64,000 nucleotides of DNA from Acidobacteriota bacterium (GTDB lineage: Bacteria > Acidobacteriota > Terriglobia > Acidiferrales > UBA7541), in NCBI GenBank assembly GCA_003152355.1, contig PMAA01000201.1, positions 30,811 through 94,810 on the forward strand. Reading direction: 5' to 3'. A program made the translations under genes and the position numbers. This document shows, in pieces, positions 1 to 8,786 of the stretch. The notes below the pieces were generated by a model, which saw nothing but the letters and a program-made list of their open reading frames with translations, had not been told where the DNA came from and did not search any database. Position 1 is the first letter of the stretch, and each line of letters starts with the position of its first letter.

Positions 1-2
1 GC

Positions 3-1754
3 GTGAAAGTGCAGCCGTCGCCGGATTGGTTGCGCCAGCGTCTCGAAGCGCTCGGCCACGCTTCGATCAACAACGTCGTGGACGCGACGAACTACGTCAT
101 GCTCGAACTGGGCCAACCGCTGCACGCCTTCGATCTCGATAAACTCGCGGAGAGCCGCATCGTCGTGCGCCGGGCACGGCCGGGAGAAAAGATGCGCACG
201 CTCGACGGGATCGAACGCACGCTGACGAAAGATATGTGCGTAGTTGCCGACGCGTCGCATGCGGTGGGCATTGGCGGTGTGATGGGCGGCGCGGAGAGCG
301 AGATCGGATTCTCAACGCGCAATATCCTCATCGAGGCCGCCTGGTTCGATCCGATTTCTATTCGCCGGACTTCGAAAACTTTGGGACTGCGCACCGAAGC
401 TTCGATGCGGTTCGAGCGCGGAGCTGACATCGAGATGGCCGAATTGGCCTCGCGCCGGACGGCGGAGCTGATTCAGCAGCTTGGCGGCGGCGAAATTCTT
501 GCGGGCGTGGTGGATGTCTACGCAAGCCCCGAGCCACAGCGAAAGCTGGAGTTGACGCGAACGGAATTTCTGCGCGTGATGGGCGCGGATGCGCCGGATC
601 GGGAGATTGAGGGAATTCTCGGCGTACTGGGATTTCAGCCTGTGCGCATCGACGAAAACCGCGGCCGCGACGAATCGTTGACGGCAGCGTGGGAGTGTCG
701 CACGGTTTCGTGGCGACGTGACGTGACGCGAGAGATTGACCTCGTCGAAGAAGTCGCGCGAATTTACGGCTACGACAAGTTTCCGCCGCGAATGCCGTCG
801 TCGAAACAGCCTGCTGCGCGTTTGCCGCACGCAGGCGCCGAGGACCAGCTTCGCCAGCGTCTGATCGGCTTGGGCTATCAGGAAATTGTCGGCGTCCCGC
901 TCGTGAATAAAGCGCTTGACGAATTATTTCGGCCTGAAAGTGTGATGCCGGCGATCATCGGCAATCCGCTCTCCGAAGAAGCTTCGACGATGCGCGGTTC
1001 GGGCACCGTCAGCATGCTCGCGACGCTCGAATGGAATTTGAATCGCGGCCAGCGCAATCTGCGTCTCTTCGAAATCGGCAAGGCTTACGGGATAAAAGAT
1101 GGGAAACCAGAGGAGAATCGCGTTCTCACTTTGGGCGCAACGGGCGATGCGAGAGAGAAAAGTATTCACGAGGAAGCGCGCGAATTCGAATTCGCGGATC
1201 TGAAGGGCGATCTCGACCGGATTGGCGAGCTTGCCGGCGGCTTCGCATGGGATTCGGAGGTTTTGAACTGGCTATCGAATGCTGCTGCCGGCCGGATCGG
1301 GCTCGCTGGCTCCGGCGGCGCGCTGGGCACGGCAGGAAAGATCGGCAGGAAACCTGCCGAAGTATTCAAGCTGCGAACGGATGCATTTGTTGCCGACCTA
1401 GCGCTCGAACCGCTGCTGGAAGCAATCGATCGCGCGCGAGCTTCGCGGCGATATGAACCGCTGCCGCGATTCCCGGCGGTCGAGCGCGATTTTTCACTGC
1501 TGCTCGGGGACGGAATCGAATTCGCGCAGGTGCAGGAAGCAATCCGCGCTTTGCAGATTCCCGAAGTTGCGCGCGTTGAAGCCGTGGATTTGTTCCGCGG
1601 CAAGAATGTTCCCGCCGGAAAGTATTCTCTTCTCGTTCGAGTCTTGTTCCAAAACGCGCTGGCGACATTCACGGATGTGCAGCTGACCGATTTCTCCGCT
1701 CGCATCGTGGCCGCGCTCGAAAAATCGCTGGGCGCGTCCCTTCGCGCAAGCTAG
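3..1754 (+). CDS. pheT: Phenylalanine--tRNA ligase beta subunit, 5'-truncated by window edge
   Basis: Protein has PheT B3/B5 and C-terminal ferredoxin-fold anticodon-binding sequence ([36 protein letters not shown]); 583 aa is shorter than full PheT, and the start lies outside the window. Confidence 0.95.
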   Translation: MKVQPSPDWLRQRLEALGHASINNVVDATNYVMLELGQPLHAFDLDKLAESRIVVRRARPGEKMRTLDGIERTLTKDMCVVADASHAVGIGGVMGGAESEIGFSTRNILIEAAWFDPISIRRTSKTLGLRTEASMRFERGADIEMAELASRRTAELIQQLGGGEILAGVVDVYASPEPQRKLELTRTEFLRVMGADAPDREIEGILGVLGFQPVRIDENRGRDESLTAAWECRTVSWRRDVTREIDLVEEVARIYGYDKFPPRMPSSKQPAARLPHAGAEDQLRQRLIGLGYQEIVGVPLVNKALDELFRPESVMPAIIGNPLSEEASTMRGSGTVSMLATLEWNLNRGQRNLRLFEIGKAYGIKDGKPEENRVLTLGATGDAREKSIHEEAREFEFADLKGDLDRIGELAGGFAWDSEVLNWLSNAAAGRIGLAGSGGALGTAGKIGRKPAEVFKLRTDAFVADLALEPLLEAIDRARASRRYEPLPRFPAVERDFSLLLGDGIEFAQVQEAIRALQIPEVARVEAVDLFRGKNVPAGKYSLLVRVLFQNALATFTDVQLTDFSARIVAALEKSLGASLRAS

Positions 1755-1876
1755 TTTCCCCCGGCAACCTGCCTCGCGAACCGCAATTGGTGGCGCGGGC
1801 AGAACCGCACGTTTCTGCTTGTCACTCAAGACGCGACGCCGCAGAATACACGTGGCTCAGCCGGAGAGAGGCTCCC

Positions 1877-2155
1877 GTGAAGATTGAAATTTACAACCAG
1901 AGCTACAACGTTCAAGCCGATGAGAACGAAGAGTACCTGAAGGGGCTAGCGGCATTCGTGGATGAAAAGATGCGCTCGGTCGCGGAAGCCACTCGTACGA
2001 TCGACTCGGTGCGCGTCGCTGTCCTCGCCGCGCTCAATATTGCCGACGAACTTCATACACTTAAGAAGCGGCAGGACGCGATCGAAGGGCCGCTGCGCCA
2101 GCGCGTCGAAAAATGCGTTGCGATGGTCGAAAAGACGCTCGAACAAACGGCCTGA
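1877..2155 (+). CDS. zapA: Cell division protein ZapA-like
   Basis: KIEIYNQSYNVQADENEEYLKGLAAFVDEKM is ZapA-like; GTG start at 1877 preceded by GGAGAGAG, so the ORF-track start at 1787 is too long. Confidence 0.85.
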   Translation: MKIEIYNQSYNVQADENEEYLKGLAAFVDEKMRSVAEATRTIDSVRVAVLAALNIADELHTLKKRQDAIEGPLRQRVEKCVAMVEKTLEQTA

Positions 2156-2268
2156 CCCTGCACTCGCCCGAACGTATCGGGTGAGTATCGAGGCAAACAC
2201 AACGTTTCAGTTCTGCCAGGCATCTCCGATACAATGGTTTAGGGCTCGTGGTTGAACGGCAGTGAAGC

Positions 2269-2556
2269 TTGAACTCCTTAAACAAATATACTCGGCATCT
2301 GATCGTGCCCCTGGCACTCGTCGCTCTTCTCGTCATCACGACCACGCTAGGCAACGTCTGGCACCATCACGATTCAAACTCTGAGACCACCTGCCCGATC
2401 TGCCATTTCAATCATCAACCGATCGAGAAGCCGCTCGCCGGCAATCGTCTGCCCGTGCTTATGCCGGTTAGTTCGAGCCCCGATGTGTTTCAGCCTTCCC
2501 TTGAGCCGACGCCAGACTCACACCGCATTCCCGCCCGCGCACCTCCTTCCGCGTAA
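2269..2556 (+). CDS. Small membrane-anchored His/Cys-motif protein (HHHD..CPICH, C-terminal RAPPS)
   Basis: TTG-start ORF with N-terminal hydrophobic segment, WHHHDSNSETTCPICHFNH motif and RAPPSA tail; related to the ORF at 8379-8681. Confidence 0.7.
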   Translation: MNSLNKYTRHLIVPLALVALLVITTTLGNVWHHHDSNSETTCPICHFNHQPIEKPLAGNRLPVLMPVSSSPDVFQPSLEPTPDSHRIPARAPPSA

Positions 2557-2617
2557 TCTTCTGTCTGTGCGTTCTGCGCCGGGCTCGGCGCGTTGATCCA
2601 CTTTTTCCGATTTTCAT

Positions 2618-3904
2618 TTGAATGGTGGTGTTATGCGTTCACGAATACCTTTTTTCGCAGTTTTGTCTGTCCCGCTATTGTGGGCGGGGATCGCCGCTGG
2701 GCAAAGCTCCGGCCCCGTGCGCGTGAGCCTTGACGACGCGATCAAACTCGCGCTGCAGCACAATCACACCCTACTCGCGGCTCGCGTGACGATCCAAGAA
2801 AGCCAGGCCGAGGAGATAACCGCGAATCTGCGGCCGGACCCAGTGCTCGGCGCGGACGCTCAGTTTCTGCCCCTCTTTCAGCCAACTCAGGCTAATGCCA
2901 ATTACTTCGACCAAAACGCGCAGTTCGACATCGGCCTCAGCTATCTCTTCGAGCGCGGCAGGAAGCGCCAGCACCGCCTCCAGGCCGCGAAGGACACCAC
3001 GGCGGTAACAACATCGCAGGTTGCCGACAACGAGCGCGCTTTGACGTTTCTCGTCGCCTCCGATTTCGTCAACGTGCAACTCGCGGAATCCACTTTGGCA
3101 CTCGCCGAGCAGGACCTGAAAAGTTTTCAGAACACGGTCGACATCAGCAATATCCGTTACAAAGACGGAGACATGAGCGAAGCAGACCTGCTCAAAATCA
3201 AACTGCAGCTGCTGCAATTTCAGACGGATCTTTCGCAGGCACAACTCGCGCGGGTGCAAGCGCTCATCATGCTCCGCCAGTCGCTTGGCTTTGAATCCGT
3301 CACGGCAGATTACGACGTGGCAGGAGAACTCGACTACCAGCCGGTCCGCGCAAAGCGCGACGACCTTGAATCGCTGGCCATTCAGCAGCGGCCCGATTTG
3401 CGCGCAGCCGTGCAGGGTGTGACCGCAGCGCAGAGCCAATACGAACTGCAGCGCGCCATCGGCAAGCGCGACATCACGGGGACCGCGGATTACAGCCATA
3501 CGGGAGGCACGAGCGGCATTTCGCTCTTCGCGAGCATGCCCCTCCCCATCTTCGATCGCAATCAGGGCGAAATTGCCCGGACGCGGTATGCCATCACGCA
3601 ATTCCAGGAAACCCAAAAGAGCGCACAGGAACAGGTGTTGACCGACGTCGTCAATGCGTACGAAGGGCTTGAAACGAACGACCAGATAATTCAACTGTAC
3701 CGCGGCGGCTATCTCGATGAAGCCCAACAATCGCGAGACATCAGCGAGTACGCGTACAAGCGCGGTGCTGCAAGCCTTCTCGATTTTCTCGACGCCGAGC
3801 GCAGTTATCGCGCCGTTCAACTCGCCTACCGCCAGTCTCTCGCGGCCTATCAACTCGCGGTCGAGCAGCTTCGCGAAGCGGTGGGCACAAGGAGCCTGCC
3901 GTGA
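2618..3904 (+). CDS. TolC/CzcC-family outer membrane efflux protein
   Basis: 428 aa with signal peptide and OEP repeats (SLDDAIKLALQHNHTLLAARVTIQESQAE...); first gene of an RND tripartite operon. Confidence 0.9.
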   Translation: MNGGVMRSRIPFFAVLSVPLLWAGIAAGQSSGPVRVSLDDAIKLALQHNHTLLAARVTIQESQAEEITANLRPDPVLGADAQFLPLFQPTQANANYFDQNAQFDIGLSYLFERGRKRQHRLQAAKDTTAVTTSQVADNERALTFLVASDFVNVQLAESTLALAEQDLKSFQNTVDISNIRYKDGDMSEADLLKIKLQLLQFQTDLSQAQLARVQALIMLRQSLGFESVTADYDVAGELDYQPVRAKRDDLESLAIQQRPDLRAAVQGVTAAQSQYELQRAIGKRDITGTADYSHTGGTSGISLFASMPLPIFDRNQGEIARTRYAITQFQETQKSAQEQVLTDVVNAYEGLETNDQIIQLYRGGYLDEAQQSRDISEYAYKRGAASLLDFLDAERSYRAVQLAYRQSLAAYQLAVEQLREAVGTRSLP

Positions 3905-5139
3905 AAACGAACAGGCACGCTTCCATCCGAATTCGCAGGAGTGGGGGCGGTAAAACCCGGTGTGATTCGCCCGCGCCGAGAACACGATCTTGGAGAGTGA
4001 ACGTCGCGGTGCTCGCGGTGGTCTTCGCGCTCGCCGGCTGTGGAGAAGGATCAGAAAAGGCCAGCAAAATGACTTCGTTCTCGACAGCGGAAAGTCCCGA
4101 GGCCAAGGCCGAGATCTTCTCACTGCCCACCGGCCAAATGTCTCACATCCAGGTCGTGACGGTCGAGCAGGGACGGCTGACACGCATGCTCCGATTGAGC
4201 GGCGCAGTCGAGTACAACGACTTCAAGACCACGCCAGTAATCACGCAGGTAGGTGGGCCAGTCAGCCGCGTCGTGGTTGCGCCGGGTGAGCATGTGCGGG
4301 CCGGCCAGCCTCTGCTTTACATCGCCAGCCCGGACTACTCTCTTCTGCGGGCAGCTTATATCAAAGCACGTGACGCATTTCAGCTCGCAGACAAGTACTA
4401 CCTCCGCGCGCAGGACCTTTTTGCGCACGGCGCGATTGCCCAGGCCGACCTCGAGCAAGCTGAATCGAACCGCGCGCAGACACAGGCTGACTTCGCGTCC
4501 AGCGCGGACGCCATCCGGATCCTCGGCATCCCGGACCCGGAAACGATTATCAGCAAGGCTCCATCACCGGAAATCCCGCTGTTCTCGCCCGTGGCTGGAG
4601 AAGTCGTCGACCGCGAGTGCTCCGTGGGGCAATTGCTGGCGCCGGGCGCCACGCAGTGTTTCACGCTGTCGGACATGAGTTCGGTCTGGATTCTTGTCAA
4701 CATCTACCAAAAAGACGTGGCCTACGTGCACGTCGGCGATCCGGTGACGATCGACAATGAATCGTATCCCGGCGTCGTGCGCGGCACGATCGAATACATT
4801 TCTCCCGCGCTCGACCCCACCACGCGCACGCTCCAGGCGCGCATTGACGCCCCGAATCCCGGCGAGCGCTTGAAAAAGGAAATGTACGTGACCGCGGAGG
4901 TCCAAGCCGGGGTGATCCCCAACGCAATTTCCGTCCCTAACTCTTCCGTTCTCCGAGACGAACAAAACATGCCCTACGTCTATCTACAAACCGGAAACAC
5001 CCAGTTCGCCAGGCGCGGCGTCACGCTAGGCGAAAGCCAGGATGGAAAAACGCAAATCCTCACCGGGTTGCAAGCAAACGACCGCGTGGTCGGCGACGGC
5101 AGCCTTTTCCTGCAATTCCAAAATTCGCTTCAGCGCTAA
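3901..5139 (+). CDS. RND efflux periplasmic adaptor (CzcB/CusB-type), probable lipoprotein
   Basis: Overlaps the upstream OEP gene by 4 nt; lipobox-like ALAGCG; barrel-sandwich segments (GGPVSRVVVAPGEHVRAGQPLLYIASPDY; SPVAGEVVDRECSVGQLL). Confidence 0.9.
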   Translation: MKTNRHASIRIRRSGGGKTRCDSPAPRTRSWRVNVAVLAVVFALAGCGEGSEKASKMTSFSTAESPEAKAEIFSLPTGQMSHIQVVTVEQGRLTRMLRLSGAVEYNDFKTTPVITQVGGPVSRVVVAPGEHVRAGQPLLYIASPDYSLLRAAYIKARDAFQLADKYYLRAQDLFAHGAIAQADLEQAESNRAQTQADFASSADAIRILGIPDPETIISKAPSPEIPLFSPVAGEVVDRECSVGQLLAPGATQCFTLSDMSSVWILVNIYQKDVAYVHVGDPVTIDNESYPGVVRGTIEYISPALDPTTRTLQARIDAPNPGERLKKEMYVTAEVQAGVIPNAISVPNSSVLRDEQNMPYVYLQTGNTQFARRGVTLGESQDGKTQILTGLQANDRVVGDGSLFLQFQNSLQR

Positions 5140-5158
5140 GGGGTGGCACAGGACTTAG

Positions 5159-8100
5159 ATGATCCATCACATCGTTCAATTCGCTCTCCGCCAGCGCTTC
5201 CTGGTCCTGATGGTGGCAGCGTTCGTGGTCGTTGCCGGGGCGGTCTCGTTTCAGCGGATGCCCGTGGACGCTTACCCGGACCTTTCTCCTCCGCTTGTCG
5301 AGGTCATCACTCAGTGGCCCGGACACGCGGCGGAGGAAATCGAGCGGCTGGTTACACTGCCGATCGAGCTGCAGATGAACGGCGTGCCGCAGATGGTGTT
5401 CATGCGCTCGATCTCGCTCTACGGCCTGTCCGACGTGATCATGACGTTCCAGGACAACGCGGATAACTATTTCGCCCGGCAAGTAGTGTTTGAACGGCTT
5501 TCGGATGCCACGCTGCCTCAGGGCGTGACGGGCAGTCTGGCGCCCCTCTCGAGTCCGTCAAACCTCGTCTATCGCTACGTGATTGAAAGTCCGGACCGCA
5601 CTCCGCAAGAACTGAAGACGTACGAGGACTGGGTGATTGAGCGCGCCTACAAGTCTGTGCCGGGCGTGGCCGACGATTCAGGTTTCGGCGGCACGGTGAT
5701 GCAATACCAGGTACTGCTCGATCCCGCCAAGATTTATAGCTACCACGTCGCCCTACCGCAAATACTGACTGCCTTGGCCGCCAATAATGCCAACGCGGGC
5801 GGCGGTTTTTACTCGCAGGGCTCGCAATTCTTCTACGTGCGCGGACTTGGATTGGTCACCAAAACCGAAGACATCGGCAACATCGTCGTGGGAAATAACA
5901 ACGGTGTGCCTGTGCGCATTCGCGACATTGGCGACGTCACCATCGGCAACGCTCCTCGCCTCGGAGAGTTCGGTTTCCAGAACGATGACGACCGCGTCGA
6001 AGGCGTCATCCTGATGCTCACCGGCGAGCAGACGCAGAACGTCCTCAAACGAGTGGAAGCGAAGACCACGGAGATCAACCGCGATCTCCTGCCGCAGGAT
6101 GTGAAGGTCCGGCCCTACTACGACCGGAGCGACCTGGTACAGGTGACCATCGATACCGTGGAGCATAACCTGCTGCTCGGCATGGCCTTGGTCTTCATTG
6201 TCTTGATTTTCTTCTTAGTCAGCGTGCGCGCGGCGATCATCGTCGCTCTGACCATTCCGCTGAGCTTGCTGTTTTCTTTTATATTCCTGCACGGGCGCGG
6301 CATCCCGGCGAACCTGCTTTCCATCGGCGCGATCGATTTCGGAATCATCATCGACGGCACAGTCGTAATGATGGAAAACATCTACCGCGAGCTGGCCGCG
6401 CGCCACGGACAGGACTACAAACTCCACGAAGTAATTATCGCGGCAGCACACGACGTGGACCGGCCCATTTTTTATTCGATCGCCGTCATTCTTGCCGGCT
6501 ACCTTCCCATCTATGCGCTCAGCGGCCCGTCCGGCAAGCTGTTCCACCCTATGGCGGAAACGATGTCCTGGGCGCTTCTCGGTTCGCTGATCTTCACCCT
6601 CACACTCGTTCCTGTGCTCGCTTCCTATTGGTTCACGCACGGTGTGAAGGAAAAGGTAAACCGCGCGTACGATTGGCTGAAAGACGAGTACGCTTCGGAA
6701 CTCCGTTGGTGCCTGGACCGCCCGAATCTTACGATGATATTGGCCACCATTATTTTCGGCGCTTCGCTTCTTCTGATTCCGTTCATCGGCGGTGAGTTCA
6801 TGCCTCACCTCGACGAAGGAGCCATGTGGGTCCGCGCCACGATGCCTTACACTATCTCCTTCGAAGAGGCGGCCAAATTCGCTCCACAGATCCGCAAGAT
6901 CCTGATGGCGTATCCGATGGTTACCGAGGTCGGCTCCGAGCTGGCGCGCCCCGACGACGGCACCGACCCAACCGGGTTCTTCAACTGCGAGTTCTACGTT
7001 GGGCTGAAACCCTACAAGGATGCGACGTGGACCCGCGGATCGATCCACAACAAAGCCGATCTAACGAAGGACATTCAGAAGAAAGTCGAATCGTATCCCG
7101 GTGTAATTTTCAACTTCACGCAGCCGGCCGAAGACGCCGTGGACGAAGCGCTCACGGGCTTGAAAAGCGCGCTGGCTGTGAAAATTTTCGGCCCGGATCT
7201 GCAGGTACTCGAAGACAAAGCGGTCGAAATCAAGCGCGTGCTCCAGCAGGTGCCCGGCTTTACCGAACTGACCGTCGTTCGCGAGTTGGGACAACCCAGC
7301 GTGAAAATAGACGTGGACCGCGAAAAAATCGCGCGTTACGGCATCAACGTCTCCGATGTCGAGGGCGTAATTCAGGCCGCGGTAGGCGGCCAAGCGGCCA
7401 CGCAAGTGATTCAGGGCGAGCAGCTGTTTGACCTTGTAGTGCGCATGAAGCCTGAATATCGCTCGAGCACGCACGCTATCGGAAATTTGCTGGTGCCAAC
7501 TCCTTCGGGGCAGCAGGTTCCGATTTCCGAGCTGGCCACCATCACTCAGGGCAATGGTGCGTCGTTCATTTATCGCGAGAATAATTCGCGTTACATCGGA
7601 GTTCAATTCAGCATCGAGGGGCGCGACCTGGCCCGCGCAGTGGATCAGGCGCAGAAGGCAGTGCAGTCTTCCGTCAAACTGCCGCAGGGCTACCGGTTGG
7701 ACTGGGGCGGCGAATACAGCGAGTACGTCGCCGCACGACAACAGTTCGCGGTTATCGCCCCGCTCGCCGTTCTCCTGATTTTTACGATTCTGTTCGCGCT
7801 CTACGGCAATTTCAAGTTCCCGATCACCGTTCTCATCGGCGTGGTTATGACGGAACCAGTCGGGGCTTTGCTGGCACTCAAGCTTACGCATACAACGTTC
7901 AGCGTCTCTTCCGTTCTGGGGCTGCTCGTACTGATGGGCGTATCGGCCGAGACTGCGATCATCGACGTCTCGTATATCAATAAGCTGCGTCTCGAAGGAT
8001 TTGGCATCCGCAAAGCCACGCTCGACGGATCGCTGATCCGCCTCCGGCCCATCATGATGACGGCGCTGGTCGCTTGCCTCGGCCTTCTACCCGCGGCGCT

Positions 8101-8245
8101 TTCCACCGGTGTGGGCTCGGACTCGCAGAAACCGTTTGCGATCGTCATTGTGGCGGGACTCGTCTCGCGGCTATTTCTGGGGCGGATCGTGAGTCCGGTG
8201 CTTTACCAAATGGTGGCGCGCGAAGGGGATGTTTTGCAGGTATGA
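5159..8245 (+). CDS. czcA: Heavy-metal efflux RND transporter, CzcA-type
   Basis: 1028 aa HME-RND; TM4 motif DFGIIIDGTVVMMEN matches the DFG...DG...EN signature of divalent-cation (CzcA-type) pumps. Confidence 0.88.
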   Translation: MIHHIVQFALRQRFLVLMVAAFVVVAGAVSFQRMPVDAYPDLSPPLVEVITQWPGHAAEEIERLVTLPIELQMNGVPQMVFMRSISLYGLSDVIMTFQDNADNYFARQVVFERLSDATLPQGVTGSLAPLSSPSNLVYRYVIESPDRTPQELKTYEDWVIERAYKSVPGVADDSGFGGTVMQYQVLLDPAKIYSYHVALPQILTALAANNANAGGGFYSQGSQFFYVRGLGLVTKTEDIGNIVVGNNNGVPVRIRDIGDVTIGNAPRLGEFGFQNDDDRVEGVILMLTGEQTQNVLKRVEAKTTEINRDLLPQDVKVRPYYDRSDLVQVTIDTVEHNLLLGMALVFIVLIFFLVSVRAAIIVALTIPLSLLFSFIFLHGRGIPANLLSIGAIDFGIIIDGTVVMMENIYRELAARHGQDYKLHEVIIAAAHDVDRPIFYSIAVILAGYLPIYALSGPSGKLFHPMAETMSWALLGSLIFTLTLVPVLASYWFTHGVKEKVNRAYDWLKDEYASELRWCLDRPNLTMILATIIFGASLLLIPFIGGEFMPHLDEGAMWVRATMPYTISFEEAAKFAPQIRKILMAYPMVTEVGSELARPDDGTDPTGFFNCEFYVGLKPYKDATWTRGSIHNKADLTKDIQKKVESYPGVIFNFTQPAEDAVDEALTGLKSALAVKIFGPDLQVLEDKAVEIKRVLQQVPGFTELTVVRELGQPSVKIDVDREKIARYGINVSDVEGVIQAAVGGQAATQVIQGEQLFDLVVRMKPEYRSSTHAIGNLLVPTPSGQQVPISELATITQGNGASFIYRENNSRYIGVQFSIEGRDLARAVDQAQKAVQSSVKLPQGYRLDWGGEYSEYVAARQQFAVIAPLAVLLIFTILFALYGNFKFPITVLIGVVMTEPVGALLALKLTHTTFSVSSVLGLLVLMGVSAETAIIDVSYINKLRLEGFGIRKATLDGSLIRLRPIMMTALVACLGLLPAALSTGVGSDSQKPFAIVIVAGLVSRLFLGRIVSPVLYQMVAREGDVLQV

Positions 8246-8378
8246 GAGTGACATCATCCATTAAACGCTCGCAGCTGGCCACTCCGGCCGGACCATCGCC
8301 GCGGCGTGGTCTGATACGTCACCCTTTCGCGTCTAGCTGCGTCTAATTGGCTGATTGGTGGTATACGCTGGCGACTAG

Positions 8379-8681
8379 ATGAACTCAGGTTCGAATTCGA
8401 GGCTCGGCACGTCGAGGCTGTTGGCGGTGTGCCTGGCGCTCCTCGCTCTACTGTTTATTACAGCGGAGTCGAGCCTCGCTCACAATCACGACGACACCTC
8501 TTCCGCGACATGCCCAGTCTGCCACATGGCGCAGCAAGCGCCCGTGCGGACAGCCGTCACCGTTAAGCTGCCGGTGCTTTTTGCGGTGGCTTGGCGCGTG
8601 CCGGGCGAAGTGCTCGCGCCGGAACTCGAGCAACTGCCTGAGGACAATCCCTCCAGGGCGCCTCCTTCGTACTCGGTCTAA
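8379..8681 (+). CDS. Small membrane-anchored His/Cys-motif protein (HNHDD..CPVCH, C-terminal RAPPS)
   Basis: ATG start, N-terminal hydrophobic helix, AHNHDDTSSATCPVCHMAQQ motif, RAPPSYSV tail; resembles 2269-2556. Confidence 0.72.
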   Translation: MNSGSNSRLGTSRLLAVCLALLALLFITAESSLAHNHDDTSSATCPVCHMAQQAPVRTAVTVKLPVLFAVAWRVPGEVLAPELEQLPEDNPSRAPPSYSV

Positions 8682-8786
8682 CCTCTCCGACAATCGTCAT
8701 GCCGCTCCGCAATGCGGAGTGGCCCCTTTTCCACTCATACACCGGGCAGCCCGATTGGGCCGTTGCCCATCCCGTGGGAGGGACAA

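Noticed and set aside
2771-4183. 470-aa minus-strand ORF opposite the efflux outer membrane gene
   Set aside because: Antisense to a clearly conserved OEP gene; no recognisable domain; typical shadow ORF of GC-rich coding DNA
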